From contig NZ_KB911581.1 in NCBI RefSeq assembly GCF_000383595.1, forward strand, positions 8,267,519 to 8,331,518: a stretch of DNA of 64,000 bases. The letters run 5' to 3'. This stretch comes from Streptomyces bottropensis ATCC 25435. Lineage in GTDB: Bacteria; Actinomycetota; Actinomycetes; Streptomycetales; Streptomycetaceae. The position numbers were made by a program, and so were the translations under genes. The notes beneath the pieces were generated by a model. The model had not been told where the DNA came from. It saw only the letters and a list, made by a program, of their open reading frames with translations, and searched no databases. Each line of letters opens with the position of its first letter. The first letter of the stretch is position 1. Of the stretch, positions 48,365 through 56,235 are shown piece by piece.

Positions 48365-48949
48365 ATGACGTCTGATTCCAGCGCGAGTCGAGCCCGGCTA
48401 CTCGACGCCGCCGCTTCCGAGTTCAGCGCACATGGCTTGGCCGGTGCCAGGGTCGCTCGCATCGCGAGCAGCGCCAAATTGAACAAGGAGCGCATCTACG
48501 CGTATTTCGGTGACAAGGAGGGGCTGTTCGACGCGGTGATGGACCAACGGCACGTCGAGGTGATGGCGGCAGTCCCGCTGGACGCCGACGATCTGCCGGG
48601 CTACGTAGGCCGCCTCTTCGACTACATCATCTCCCACCCGGACCTCATGCGGTTGGCCGCCTGGAAGCAGCTTGAACGCCCCCTTGGCCACGGCGGCAAG
48701 AATCTCGGCTCCTACGAACACGCCCTCGCCCCGCTCACCGCCGCGCGGGACGAAGGGCGGATCGACACCACCTTCAACCCGGTCGACCTCGCCGTCATCC
48801 TGTACGGTCTGGCCAGCGCCTGGCATCACGTCTTCGCTGCGCAACGCGATACCGAGTCGGGGACAACGGACGATATCTGGTCGGCGCAGAGGCTCACCGA
48901 GCACCGTGAGGCGCTGATCGAGGTGGTGCGGAGGCTCATGACCAGCTGA
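48365..48949 (+). CDS. TetR-family regulator
   Basis: 194 residues from the ATG at 48365. The N-terminal helix-turn-helix is RARLLDAAASEFSAHGLAGARVARIASSAKLNKERIYAYFGDKEGLFDAV, the classical TetR signature. The C-terminal ligand domain has helix motifs PLDADDLPGYVGRLFDYIISHPDLMRLAAWKQLE and VDLAVILYGLASAWHHVFAA. It lies 78 bp after the hydrolase on the same strand and most likely represses that operon through the 28-bp palindrome at 47224. Its inducer is presumably the hydrolase substrate. Confidence 0.93.
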   Translation: MTSDSSASRARLLDAAASEFSAHGLAGARVARIASSAKLNKERIYAYFGDKEGLFDAVMDQRHVEVMAAVPLDADDLPGYVGRLFDYIISHPDLMRLAAWKQLERPLGHGGKNLGSYEHALAPLTAARDEGRIDTTFNPVDLAVILYGLASAWHHVFAAQRDTESGTTDDIWSAQRLTEHREALIEVVRRLMTS

Positions 48950-49126
48950 ACACTCCGCATGCTCTCCGCGCTGCATCGCAGCCACCCGCTGCCGGGTCCG
49001 CTGAAGCCTCCGCCACCGCCGTGACCTGCACCGACCCGAACAGAACACTGCCTCTGCCGCCACCGTCTGCGGCAGCGGATCACCGCACTCCCGGCAGTAC
49101 CGCCGAGCCGTCCCGCCAGCCCTCAC
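48950..49126 (-). pseudogene. Possible zinc-finger gene remnant
   Basis: On the minus strand a peptide ARRYCRECGDPLPQTVAAEAVFCSGRCRSRRWRRLQRTRQR can be read, with CxxC and FCSxxC pairs and a basic tail, a pattern seen in small actinobacterial zinc-finger fragments. The frame then runs on into the TetR gene as an antisense shadow and no clear start or stop delimits a gene. It may be a decayed zinc-binding protein or a chance frame. Confidence 0.3.
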
Positions 49127-49182
49127 ACCTCAGATCATCCAGGCGCGCTCACCTCACGGCCAGGGATCAAAAAAACACCTAC

Positions 49183-49752
49183 TCAGCCGGTGGTGCGCGC
49201 GAAGGCCGCGAGCGCCGCGAAGTCCGGTTCGCGCAGGCCGAGGCGGGGGTCCACGCGGTGCAGCAGGGCGGAGTTGTGGTGGTGGGCGGCGACGAAGTCC
49301 CGGTCGGCGGGGCCGATCTCGTCGTCGACCCAGGCGAACGGGCGCCCGGCCGCGTGCTCGACGAGACGCCGTGTCTTCCAGAAGACCCCGGGGTTCGCGG
49401 CGGCCGTCCCGGACGTGCGGGGCGGCACGGCCACGCCCGGCTCGGGCCAGCCCACCACCGGCAGCTCCGGCAGTCCGAGCACGGGCGCGATGTACGTGTT
49501 CGCCTCGTCGACCCAGGTCGTCGCCCAGGTCACGTCGAACAGCGGGGCCAGCTCCAGCAGTTGACGGCCGTGGTCGGGGTTGAGCCACACCCGCAGCGGC
49601 TTGACGTGGGCCGCGGGCTGTCCCGGGTGCTGGGCGAGCCAGCCGTGCGGCTTCATCCGGTGGGTGGTGTAACCGGCGGGCCGCCGCTCGGGCTTCGCGG
49701 CGTACGGGTTCAGCGGCCCGTCCACGTCCAGGTAGAGGAGCGGGCGGGCCAT
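49183..49752 (-). CDS. HAD-like hydrolase domain protein
   Basis: 189 residues from the ATG at 49752. The N-terminal ARPLLYLDVDGPLNPY is the HAD motif I (DxDG) and WVDDEIGPADRDF (near 150) is a plausible motif III/IV with acidic residues. Family members found in Streptomyces are annotated HAD domain-containing and may be phosphatases of RNA or small molecules; function is not shown here. The ATG shares its A with the stop codon of the upstream TPR gene (TGATG), so they are translationally coupled. Confidence 0.85.
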   Translation of the reverse strand: MARPLLYLDVDGPLNPYAAKPERRPAGYTTHRMKPHGWLAQHPGQPAAHVKPLRVWLNPDHGRQLLELAPLFDVTWATTWVDEANTYIAPVLGLPELPVVGWPEPGVAVPPRTSGTAAANPGVFWKTRRLVEHAAGRPFAWVDDEIGPADRDFVAAHHHNSALLHRVDPRLGLREPDFAALAAFARTTG

Positions 49753-50576
49753 CAGTCCTTCTCTCGGGTCCGGGTGTTCCGCCATCGGGTGAGGAGGCCG
49801 CGGGTGGAGAGCGTCGTCGGGTTGTCGGCGCCGAGGGCCCGTTCCATCGCGGCGACGACGTCGGCCATGTCCTCGACCGCGGCGTCGGTGGCGGCTCCGT
49901 CGCCGGCGCGGCCCGCCCGGTCGTGGCGCAGGATCGTCAGCGAACTGCGCGTGATCAGCGTCAGGTTGTGGTCGGCCCCCAGCTGCTCGCCGGCCATCGC
50001 GACGACCTCGGCGTAGGCCGCCTCCGCCTCGTCGGTGCGGCCGTCCTGGCCGAGCCACTCCGCGCGGCAGTAGAGGGCGGCGAGCGTGTCGGGGTGGCCC
50101 GGACCGAGGACGCGGGTGAGGTCGGCCGTCAGTCCGTCGAGTGCGGTGAGGCGGTCGGGCAGGTCCCCCGTCTCGCCGCGCAGTTGAAAGGACAGCAGCC
50201 GGGTGGACAGCGTGTCGGGGGCATCCGGCCCCAGGGCACGGGTCATGTCCGGCAGGACGGCGTTCAGCCGGTACACCGCGAGGCCGGGCTGTCCCTGCTG
50301 CAGGCAGGCCGCAGCCGACAGTGCGCGGGCGCGCAGTACGTCGGGGTCGTCGCCCCCGAGCCGCCACTGCGCCACGGCCAGTGGGAACGGCAACTCCCGG
50401 TTCGCCAGGCGCACCAGGGTGATCACCGCGCCCAGCGTCACCACCAGATGCACCCAGAGCAGCACACCGACCGGTACGAACAGGGCTCCCACGACCGCAG
50501 CCGCGAAGCCGCCCAGAGGCCACCGCCACGCCTTCGCCACACGCCGGCCCTGCCGGCCACGCCGCTCACGCTGCAT
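49752..50576 (-). CDS. Membrane-anchored tetratricopeptide (kinesin-light-chain-like) protein
   Basis: 274 residues from the ATG at 50576. Two N-terminal hydrophobic helices (GGFAAAVVGALFVPVGVLLWVHLVVTLGAVITLVRLA) anchor it; the rest is TPR_10/12-type repeats with the LGPDHPDTL pattern (ALGPDAPDTLSTRLLSFQL, VLGPGHPDTLAALYCRAEWL, QLGADHNLTLITRSSL, ALGADNPTTLSTRGLL), each about 42 residues. Such repeats mediate protein contacts. Overlaps the HAD gene by one base. Function unknown. Confidence 0.85.
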   Translation of the reverse strand: MQRERRGRQGRRVAKAWRWPLGGFAAAVVGALFVPVGVLLWVHLVVTLGAVITLVRLANRELPFPLAVAQWRLGGDDPDVLRARALSAAACLQQGQPGLAVYRLNAVLPDMTRALGPDAPDTLSTRLLSFQLRGETGDLPDRLTALDGLTADLTRVLGPGHPDTLAALYCRAEWLGQDGRTDEAEAAYAEVVAMAGEQLGADHNLTLITRSSLTILRHDRAGRAGDGAATDAAVEDMADVVAAMERALGADNPTTLSTRGLLTRWRNTRTREKD

Positions 50577-50616
50577 TCGAACATCATTGCCCCGAAAAGG
50601 ATCTCAGGGGAAGCCC

Positions 50617-52095
50617 TCACCCCGGCCAGACGATGGCCTGCGTCTCGCTGTACGCGTGCAGCGCGTACGAGCCCACGTCGCGTCCCACCCCGCTCTTCTT
50701 GAACCCTCCGAACGGGGCCTCCATGTTGCGGCCCACGGTGTTCACCCCCACGCCTCCCGCTCGGAGACGGCGGGCGACACGGAAGGCGCGGGCCACATCA
50801 CCGGACCAGACGTAGTCGATGAGGCCGTAGTCGCTGTCGTTGGCGAGGATGACTGCCTCGTCCTCGTCGTCGAAGGGGAGGACGACCACGACCGGGCCGA
50901 AGATCTCCTCGCGGACGACGCGCATGTCCGGGGTGCAGTCCGCGAGGACCGTGGGCGCGACGTAGAAACCCCGCTCGTACGGCGGCCGTTCGCCGCCCGC
51001 CACCACCCGCGCGCCCTCCTTGCGGCCCAGCTCGACGTACGACTCGACGCGGTCGCGGTGCGCCGCCGAGATGACCGGGCCGACCACCGTGCCCTTCTCG
51101 CGCGGGTCGCCCACCGGCAACCGATCCGCGTACGCGGCCAGTTGGGCGACCAGCCGGTCGTAGACGCCGCGCTGCGCGATCACCCGTGTCGGTGCCGTGC
51201 AGATCTGCCCGCTGTAGAAGGTGAAGGTGGTCGCGATGCCCGCCACCGCCGACTTCAGGTCCGCGTCGTCGAAGACGACCGCCGCGCCCTTCCCGCCCAG
51301 CTCCATCAGCTGGCGCTTCATCCCGCGCCCGCACACCTCCGCGATCCGCTGCCCGACCGCCGTCGACCCGGTGAAGCTCACCATGTCGACGTCCCGGGAG
51401 TCCACGGCCGCCGCACCGACGTCCGCGCCGGACCCGCTCACCACGTTCACCACCCCCGGCGGGACACCGGCGGCCTCCAGGGCCTCCGCCATGCGGTAGA
51501 CGGAGAGCGGGTCCTGCGGGGCCGGTTTCACGACCACCGTGTTGCCCATGGCGAGAGCGGGCGCGATCTTGCCGGCCGGGTTGGCCCAGGGATTGTTGTA
51601 CGAGGTGACGCAGGTGACCACGCCCACGGGGTGCCGTACGGCGAGGGCGCCCATCACGGCCGCCGCGCCGAAGGGCCCCGCCTCGTTGATCTGGGGGGCG
51701 ATCGGCTCCTCCACCGACTCGACGCGGGAGTACCGCTGGAACCGGGCCGCCCCCACCCCGACCTGCATGCCCCGTGCCGTCCCGGTCGTCGCGCCGCTCT
51801 CGGCCTGGGCGAGTTCGGCGTACGGGACGAGGTGGCGCCGTATGTGGTCCGCCGTACGGGCGAGGATCGCGGCCCGCTCGGCGGCCGGCACCCGCGACCA
51901 CGGACCGAACGCCTCGCGGGCGGCGGCGGCCGCGGCGTGCACCTGCTCCCGTGAGGCCTCCGGTGCCCACCCGACGACGTCCTCCGTCGCCGGGTCGACG
52001 ATCTCGTGGTGCCCGCCGTCGGGTTCCACCCAGGAGCCGCCGACGAACAGCCGCTGCCGTTCCGGGAACCGCTGCGACGACCCCGCGGGACTCAC
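50617..52095 (-). CDS. Aldehyde dehydrogenase (NAD(P)-dependent)
   Basis: 492 residues from a GTG at 52095 whose GTGA overlaps the stop of the upstream amidohydrolase gene, so the two are coupled. Catalytic Cys299 lies in YSGQICTAPTR and the general base Glu in MKRQLMELGGKGAAVVFDDAD; SFTGSTAVGQRIAEV is the Rossmann nucleotide loop and GPVISAAHRDRVESYVELGRKEGARVV a conserved segment. It oxidises an aldehyde to the acid with NAD(P). With the amidohydrolase and luciferase-like genes upstream it probably forms one degradation operon. Confidence 0.95.
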   Translation of the reverse strand: MSPAGSSQRFPERQRLFVGGSWVEPDGGHHEIVDPATEDVVGWAPEASREQVHAAAAAAREAFGPWSRVPAAERAAILARTADHIRRHLVPYAELAQAESGATTGTARGMQVGVGAARFQRYSRVESVEEPIAPQINEAGPFGAAAVMGALAVRHPVGVVTCVTSYNNPWANPAGKIAPALAMGNTVVVKPAPQDPLSVYRMAEALEAAGVPPGVVNVVSGSGADVGAAAVDSRDVDMVSFTGSTAVGQRIAEVCGRGMKRQLMELGGKGAAVVFDDADLKSAVAGIATTFTFYSGQICTAPTRVIAQRGVYDRLVAQLAAYADRLPVGDPREKGTVVGPVISAAHRDRVESYVELGRKEGARVVAGGERPPYERGFYVAPTVLADCTPDMRVVREEIFGPVVVVLPFDDEDEAVILANDSDYGLIDYVWSGDVARAFRVARRLRAGGVGVNTVGRNMEAPFGGFKKSGVGRDVGSYALHAYSETQAIVWPG

Positions 52096-53822
52096 TTCGT
52101 CCTCACCGTCCGTGTGTCCCGCCCGCTGCGCAGCACCTTCCCGGGCACGGCCCCGGTCACGACGTCGTCGCGGATCGCCTCGACGCCGTTGACCCAGACC
52201 GCCCGTACGCCGATCGCCCTGGAGTCGAGGCGCGGACTGTCGCCCGGCAGGTCGTGCACCAGGGTGGCCTTGCCGGCGTCGACGCGCTCCGGGTCGAAGA
52301 GGACCAGGTCCGCATGCCAGCCCTTCCGGACCTGCCCCCGTTCCCGCAGGCCGAAGAGGCGCGCCGGATCGTCGGTGAGCATCTTCACCGCCTGTTCGAG
52401 GCCGACCAGCTTCCGGCCGCGCAGACAGTCCCCGAGGAACCGGGTGGTGTACGGGGCGCCGCACATGCGGTCCAGATGGGCGCCCGCGTCCGAGCCGCCG
52501 AGCAGGACGTCCTCGTGCCGCCAGGTCTCGGAGCGCAGGGCCCAGGAGTCGGGGTCGTTGTCGGTGGGCATGGGCCACAGCACCGTACGGAGGTCGTCGG
52601 CGGCGCAGATCTCCACCAGGCACTCGAACGGTTCCTGGCCTCGTTCGGCGGCGATGTCCTTGACGACACGCCCGGTCAGGCCCTCGTTCGCCTCGCTGTA
52701 GGTGTCCCCGATGACGTAACGCCCGAAGTTGGCGAGCCGCCGGAAGACGCCCGCCTCCTTGGAGTCCGCGCGCCGCAGCATCTCCGCCCGGACCTCGGGG
52801 TCGCGCAGGCGCTCGATCCGCTCGGGCACCGGCAGGCCCAGGATCGGCCCCCATCCCGGGATCAGGTTGAGCGCGCAGAACGTGCCCAGCGACATGTTCA
52901 TCGGCGTGAGGATCGGCATGGTCAGGGCCACCACCCGGCCGCCGGCCTTCCGGGCCCGCTCGCTCGCCTCCAGCTGCCTCGGCACGCGCTCGGGGACGGA
53001 CGCGTCGATGGTGAGGACGTTCCAGTTGAGGGGCCGGCCGGCCACCGCGCTCATCTCCACGAAGAGATCGATCTCGTCGTCGCTGAACTGGTCCAGGCAT
53101 CCGGCGACGATCGCCTCGATCTGGGTGCCCTCGTGTTCGCCCACGGCCCGCGACAGCGCGATCAGTTCGGCGGGCTTCGCGTGCCGGGACGCGACCGGCC
53201 GGCCGTCACCGTCGCTGTGCGTCGAGGACTGGGTGGTCGACAGGCCCCAGGCACCGGCCTCCATCGCCTCGTGGAACAGCCGCAGCATCTGGTCCAGTTG
53301 CTCGTCGGTCGGCTGTCCGCCGACCGCGTCCGGCCCCATCACGTACCGCCGCAGCGCGCAGTGCCCCACCATGAAGCCCGCGTTGACGGCGATGCGCCCT
53401 TCGAGGGCGTCCAGGTACTCCCCGAACCCGTTCCAGTTCCAGGGCGCCCCCTCCTCCAGCGCGACCAGCGACATCCCCTCGACCTTGGACATCATCCGGC
53501 GCGTGTAGTCCGCGTCCTCGGGGCGCTCGGGGTTCAGGGGCGCCAGCGTGAACCCGCAGTTGCCGCCCGCCACCGTCGTCACGCCGTGGTTGAGGGAGGG
53601 GGTCGCGTACGGGTCCCAGAACAGCTGGGCGTCGTAGTGGGTGTGCGGGTCGACGAAGCCGGGGGCGAGGACGAGCCCGCGGGCGTCCTCCGTGGTGCGC
53701 GCCTCCTGCGTCACCTCCCCGACGACGGCGATCCGGCCGTCCCGTATCCCGACGTCGGCGGTGTACGCGGGGGCGCCCGTTCCGTCCACGACGGTCGCGC
53801 CTCTGATCACATGGTCGAGCAC
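52092..53822 (-). CDS. Amidohydrolase, N-acyl-D-amino-acid deacylase family
   Basis: 576 residues from the GTG at 53822 (GGAAGGGGC upstream). The metal sites are VDPHTHYDAQ (HxH after beta-1), HGVTTVAGGNCGFTLAP, GHCALRR and GGSDAGAHLDRMCGAPYTT (final Asp). NCGFTLAP is characteristic of D-aminoacylase/dihydroorotase-like members. They cleave N-acyl groups or ring amides. In degradation operons such proteins often open lactams or remove amide side chains, so the substrate could be an amide-bearing cyclic compound. Coupled to the aldehyde dehydrogenase gene by a GTGA overlap. Confidence 0.92.
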   Translation of the reverse strand: MLDHVIRGATVVDGTGAPAYTADVGIRDGRIAVVGEVTQEARTTEDARGLVLAPGFVDPHTHYDAQLFWDPYATPSLNHGVTTVAGGNCGFTLAPLNPERPEDADYTRRMMSKVEGMSLVALEEGAPWNWNGFGEYLDALEGRIAVNAGFMVGHCALRRYVMGPDAVGGQPTDEQLDQMLRLFHEAMEAGAWGLSTTQSSTHSDGDGRPVASRHAKPAELIALSRAVGEHEGTQIEAIVAGCLDQFSDDEIDLFVEMSAVAGRPLNWNVLTIDASVPERVPRQLEASERARKAGGRVVALTMPILTPMNMSLGTFCALNLIPGWGPILGLPVPERIERLRDPEVRAEMLRRADSKEAGVFRRLANFGRYVIGDTYSEANEGLTGRVVKDIAAERGQEPFECLVEICAADDLRTVLWPMPTDNDPDSWALRSETWRHEDVLLGGSDAGAHLDRMCGAPYTTRFLGDCLRGRKLVGLEQAVKMLTDDPARLFGLRERGQVRKGWHADLVLFDPERVDAGKATLVHDLPGDSPRLDSRAIGVRAVWVNGVEAIRDDVVTGAVPGKVLRSGRDTRTVRTK

Positions 53823-53872
53823 GGCTAAGCCCCTTCCACACAGGCGACAAGCACGGATACGAAGGCTGTGCT

Positions 53873-53998
53873 GCCGCGCCCCGAAGGGGCGCGGGGAACT
53901 GCGCGAGCAACCACGACGGGCCCGCGGCCGACGGACGAACCGGCCCGCCGCCGACGGACAGACCTCGGCCCGCCGCCGACGGACGAACCGCGGCCCAC
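53873..53998. repeat. Dispersed repeat copy followed by 23-25-bp tandem repeats
   Basis: A hairpin GCGCCCC-GAA-GGGGCGC (53876-53892) leads into the dispersed word GGCGCGGGGAACTGCGCGA (to about 53907), also seen three times at 38.6-38.8 kb. Then three imperfect tandem units of 23-25 bp start with GCCGACGGAC at 53927, 53950 and 53975. They fill the 192-bp gap between two genes of the probable operon. Confidence 0.85.
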
Positions 53999-54014
53999 CG
54001 GCGCCGGACGCACC

Positions 54015-55142
54015 TCAGCCGGCGCTCGCCGCGGAGCGGAACCGCGACGTCCGGTGCACCGGGTCCGTGTCGATCTTCGGGATCACGTGCTCCCCGACCA
54101 GCCGGATCGTCTGCAGGGTCGCCTCCTTCGGCACCCCCACCGGCAGCCCGAAGCTGAGCTGGTCCGCCCCGGCCTGCTCCCACCGCTTGCACTGGCGGAA
54201 CACCTCGTCCGGGTCCCCGCAGATCAACAGCTCCTCCTCGATGAGCAGCTCGATGAACTCCTCGTTGTACTCGGGCAGCGTCTCCGGCCACACGGGGAAG
54301 CCGTCGGGCCGGGGGAAGGTGTCGTGGTACCGGAAGACGAGCGACGGCAGGTAGTGCAGCCCGCCGTTCACCGCGATACGGACCGCCTCGTCGTGGGTGG
54401 GCGCGCAGATCGCGGTCGTCGTCACCATGACGTTGTCGTTGACGAAGTCACCGATGGGCTCGGCGTCGACGATCGCCGTCTTGTACTTCTCCAGCACCCA
54501 CTCCATGTCGGAGACCTTCTGCACACTGAAGCCGAGCACGCCGAGCCCCTTGCGCGCGGCCATGGAGTACGAGGGCGGCGACCCGGCGGCGTACCACATC
54601 GCGGGGTGCGACTTCCCGTACGGCTTGGGAAGGATCTTGCGCGGCGGCAGGGACCAGTGCTTGCCCTGGAAGCCGACGTACTCGTCCTGGAGCCACATCT
54701 TGGGGAACTCGGCGATGGTCTCTTCCCAGATCTCCTTGGTGTGGTTCATGTCGGTCACCCCGGGGATGAACCCGAGGATCTCGTGCGATCCGGCCCCGCG
54801 GCCGCTGCCGAACTCGAAGCGTCCCTCGGTGAGATGGTCGAGCATGGTGACCTTCTCGGCGACCTTCACGGGGTGGTTGACCTGGGCGAGCGGGTTGAAG
54901 ATGCCGGAGCCGAGATGGATCCGGTCGGTGGCGTGCGCGAGGTAGCCGAGGAAGACGTCGTTGGCGGAGAGGTGCGAGTACTCCTCCAGGAAGTGGTGCT
55001 CGGACGCCCACGCGTACTTGAAACCGGACCTGTCCGCCTGGATGACGTACTCGGTCTCCTCCATCAGCGCCTTGTGCTCGGCTAGCGGGTCCGTCAAGGC
55101 CCGCTTGCCCACGTATCCCTGTACAAAGAGCCCGAATTCCAA
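54015..55142 (-). CDS. LLM-class flavin/F420-dependent oxidoreductase (luciferase-like)
   Basis: 375 residues from a TTG at 55142; the family start MEFGLFVQGYV fits that TTG well although the ribosome site is weak. It has YAWASEHHFLEEYSHLS, HLGSGIFNPLAQVNHPVKVAEKVTMLDHLTEGRFEFGSGRGAGSHE and the C-terminal CKRWEQAGADQLSFG, TIM-barrel luciferase features with a 55-residue insertion compared with the smaller F420 enzymes. It probably adds or removes oxygen, or reduces a bond, in a degradation pathway. Two operators (55180, 55242) lie upstream. The amidohydrolase and aldehyde dehydrogenase genes follow after a repeat-filled gap. Confidence 0.92.
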   Translation of the reverse strand: MEFGLFVQGYVGKRALTDPLAEHKALMEETEYVIQADRSGFKYAWASEHHFLEEYSHLSANDVFLGYLAHATDRIHLGSGIFNPLAQVNHPVKVAEKVTMLDHLTEGRFEFGSGRGAGSHEILGFIPGVTDMNHTKEIWEETIAEFPKMWLQDEYVGFQGKHWSLPPRKILPKPYGKSHPAMWYAAGSPPSYSMAARKGLGVLGFSVQKVSDMEWVLEKYKTAIVDAEPIGDFVNDNVMVTTTAICAPTHDEAVRIAVNGGLHYLPSLVFRYHDTFPRPDGFPVWPETLPEYNEEFIELLIEEELLICGDPDEVFRQCKRWEQAGADQLSFGLPVGVPKEATLQTIRLVGEHVIPKIDTDPVHRTSRFRSAASAG

Positions 55143-55179
55143 GGAGGTTCACCGTCCTCAGCGATACCCGGCGACAGTA

Positions 55180-55196
55180 TCTGACTGAACGTCAGA
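55180..55196. promoter_or_regulatory. Operator copy B (TCTGAC-N5-GTCAGA) upstream of the luciferase-like gene
   Basis: TCTGAC-TGAAC-GTCAGA, with one more matching base pair on each side (A...T). It lies 38 bp upstream of the TTG start at 55142. In the extended consensus CTGACG-N3-CGTCAG the left arm has T for G. Confidence 0.85.
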
Positions 55197-55241
55197 TCTC
55201 GGTACGGCCGACTGTTCCACCGGCCCCGTGGAGCGTCAATA

Positions 55242-55258
55242 GCTGACGTGCCGTCAGA
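55242..55258. promoter_or_regulatory. Operator copy C (GCTGAC-N5-GTCAGA)
   Basis: GCTGAC-GTGCC-GTCAGA lies 100 bp upstream of the luciferase-like start and 28 bp past the end of the next SDR gene. Together with copy B it makes a double operator 62 bp apart centre to centre, about six helical turns, which would allow cooperative or looped binding. Confidence 0.82.
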
Positions 55259-55285
55259 TACGCGACCCGTGCCCGCGCCGCCCGG

Positions 55286-56038
55286 TCACAGGCTCACCCC
55301 CGCCAGCCAGCCCCCGTCGATGACGAACGGCTGCCCGGTGATGTAGGAGGAGTCCTCGCAGGAGAGGAAGAGGGCGAGGCGGGCGACCTCGTCGGGGCGG
55401 CCGATCCGGCCGAGCGGGATGCGCTTGCGGTAGAGCCTGTCGACGGCCTCGGCGGTCACCTCGTCGCCCGGGTCGGTCATGGCGGTGTCGATGGAGCCGG
55501 GGCAGACCGCGTTGACCCGGACGCCCTTGCGGGCCAGCTCCAGCGCGGCGACCCGGGTGAGGCCGACGATCGCGTGCTTGGTCGCGGCGTACGCGCCGAC
55601 GTACGCCATCCCCGTCAGCCCCGTGTACGAGGCGGTGTTGACGATCGTGCCGCCGCCGGCCGCCTCGATCTCGGGGGCCAGGGTCTTGATGCCGAGGAAG
55701 ACACCGACCTGGTTGACCTGAACGACCTGCATGAACTCGTCGAGGGGGGTGTCGACGAGGGAGTTGAAGCGCAGGACACCGGCATTGTTGACGAGGCCGT
55801 CGACGCGGCCGTACGCACCCTTGGCGGCGGCGACCGCCGTGGACCAGTCGGTCTCGCTGGACACGTCCAGGTGGACATAGAGCGCGCCGATCTCCTTGGC
55901 GAGGGCCTCCCCCTGGTCGTCGAGCACGTCGGCGACGACCACCCGCGCACCCTCGGCCCGGAACAGCCGGGCCTCCTGCTCTCCCTGGCCGCGCGCGGCG
56001 CCTGTGACGAGGACGACACGTCCGTCGAGCTTGCCCAT
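55286..56038 (-). CDS. SDR oxidoreductase, hydroxysteroid-dehydrogenase-like
   Basis: 250 residues from the ATG at 56038; AAGGGAG upstream. Classical SDR: VLVTGAARGQGEQEARLF (GxxxGxG), VVVADVLDD (NAD-selecting Asp), VHLDVSSETDW, NNAGVLRF, catalytic Ser (TASYTG), Tyr and Lys (YAATKHAI), PGSIDTAM. Overall order and residues recall 3-alpha/20-beta-hydroxysteroid dehydrogenase of Streptomyces. It interconverts a secondary alcohol and ketone with NAD. Operator D lies 48 bp upstream; the luciferase-like gene is downstream under operators B and C. Confidence 0.94.
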   Translation of the reverse strand: MGKLDGRVVLVTGAARGQGEQEARLFRAEGARVVVADVLDDQGEALAKEIGALYVHLDVSSETDWSTAVAAAKGAYGRVDGLVNNAGVLRFNSLVDTPLDEFMQVVQVNQVGVFLGIKTLAPEIEAAGGGTIVNTASYTGLTGMAYVGAYAATKHAIVGLTRVAALELARKGVRVNAVCPGSIDTAMTDPGDEVTAEAVDRLYRKRIPLGRIGRPDEVARLALFLSCEDSSYITGQPFVIDGGWLAGVSL

Positions 56039-56085
56039 GTGGACTCCCTTCGCGGTGCGTTGGCCGAGGTCAGGGTACCTCCGTT

Positions 56086-56102
56086 GCTGACGGATCGTCA
56101 GA
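56086..56102. promoter_or_regulatory. Operator copy D (GCTGAC-N5-GTCAGA) upstream of the SDR gene
   Basis: GCTGAC-GGATC-GTCAGA lies 48 bp upstream of the SDR start (56038). It is 134 bp from the divergent secreted-protein gene (56236), so it most likely controls the SDR gene, but could affect both. Confidence 0.85.
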
Positions 56103-56235
56103 TGTGTGCCGGATGCTTGCGATCGCGATCCCAAGTGACCTGCGGGTAGGGATATTTGACCCTGTCCACCACACGTATCAGAGCCCAATAATCCGTCATC
56201 GGAAGGTAAAGCCACCCCCAAGGAGAGAGCCGAAC

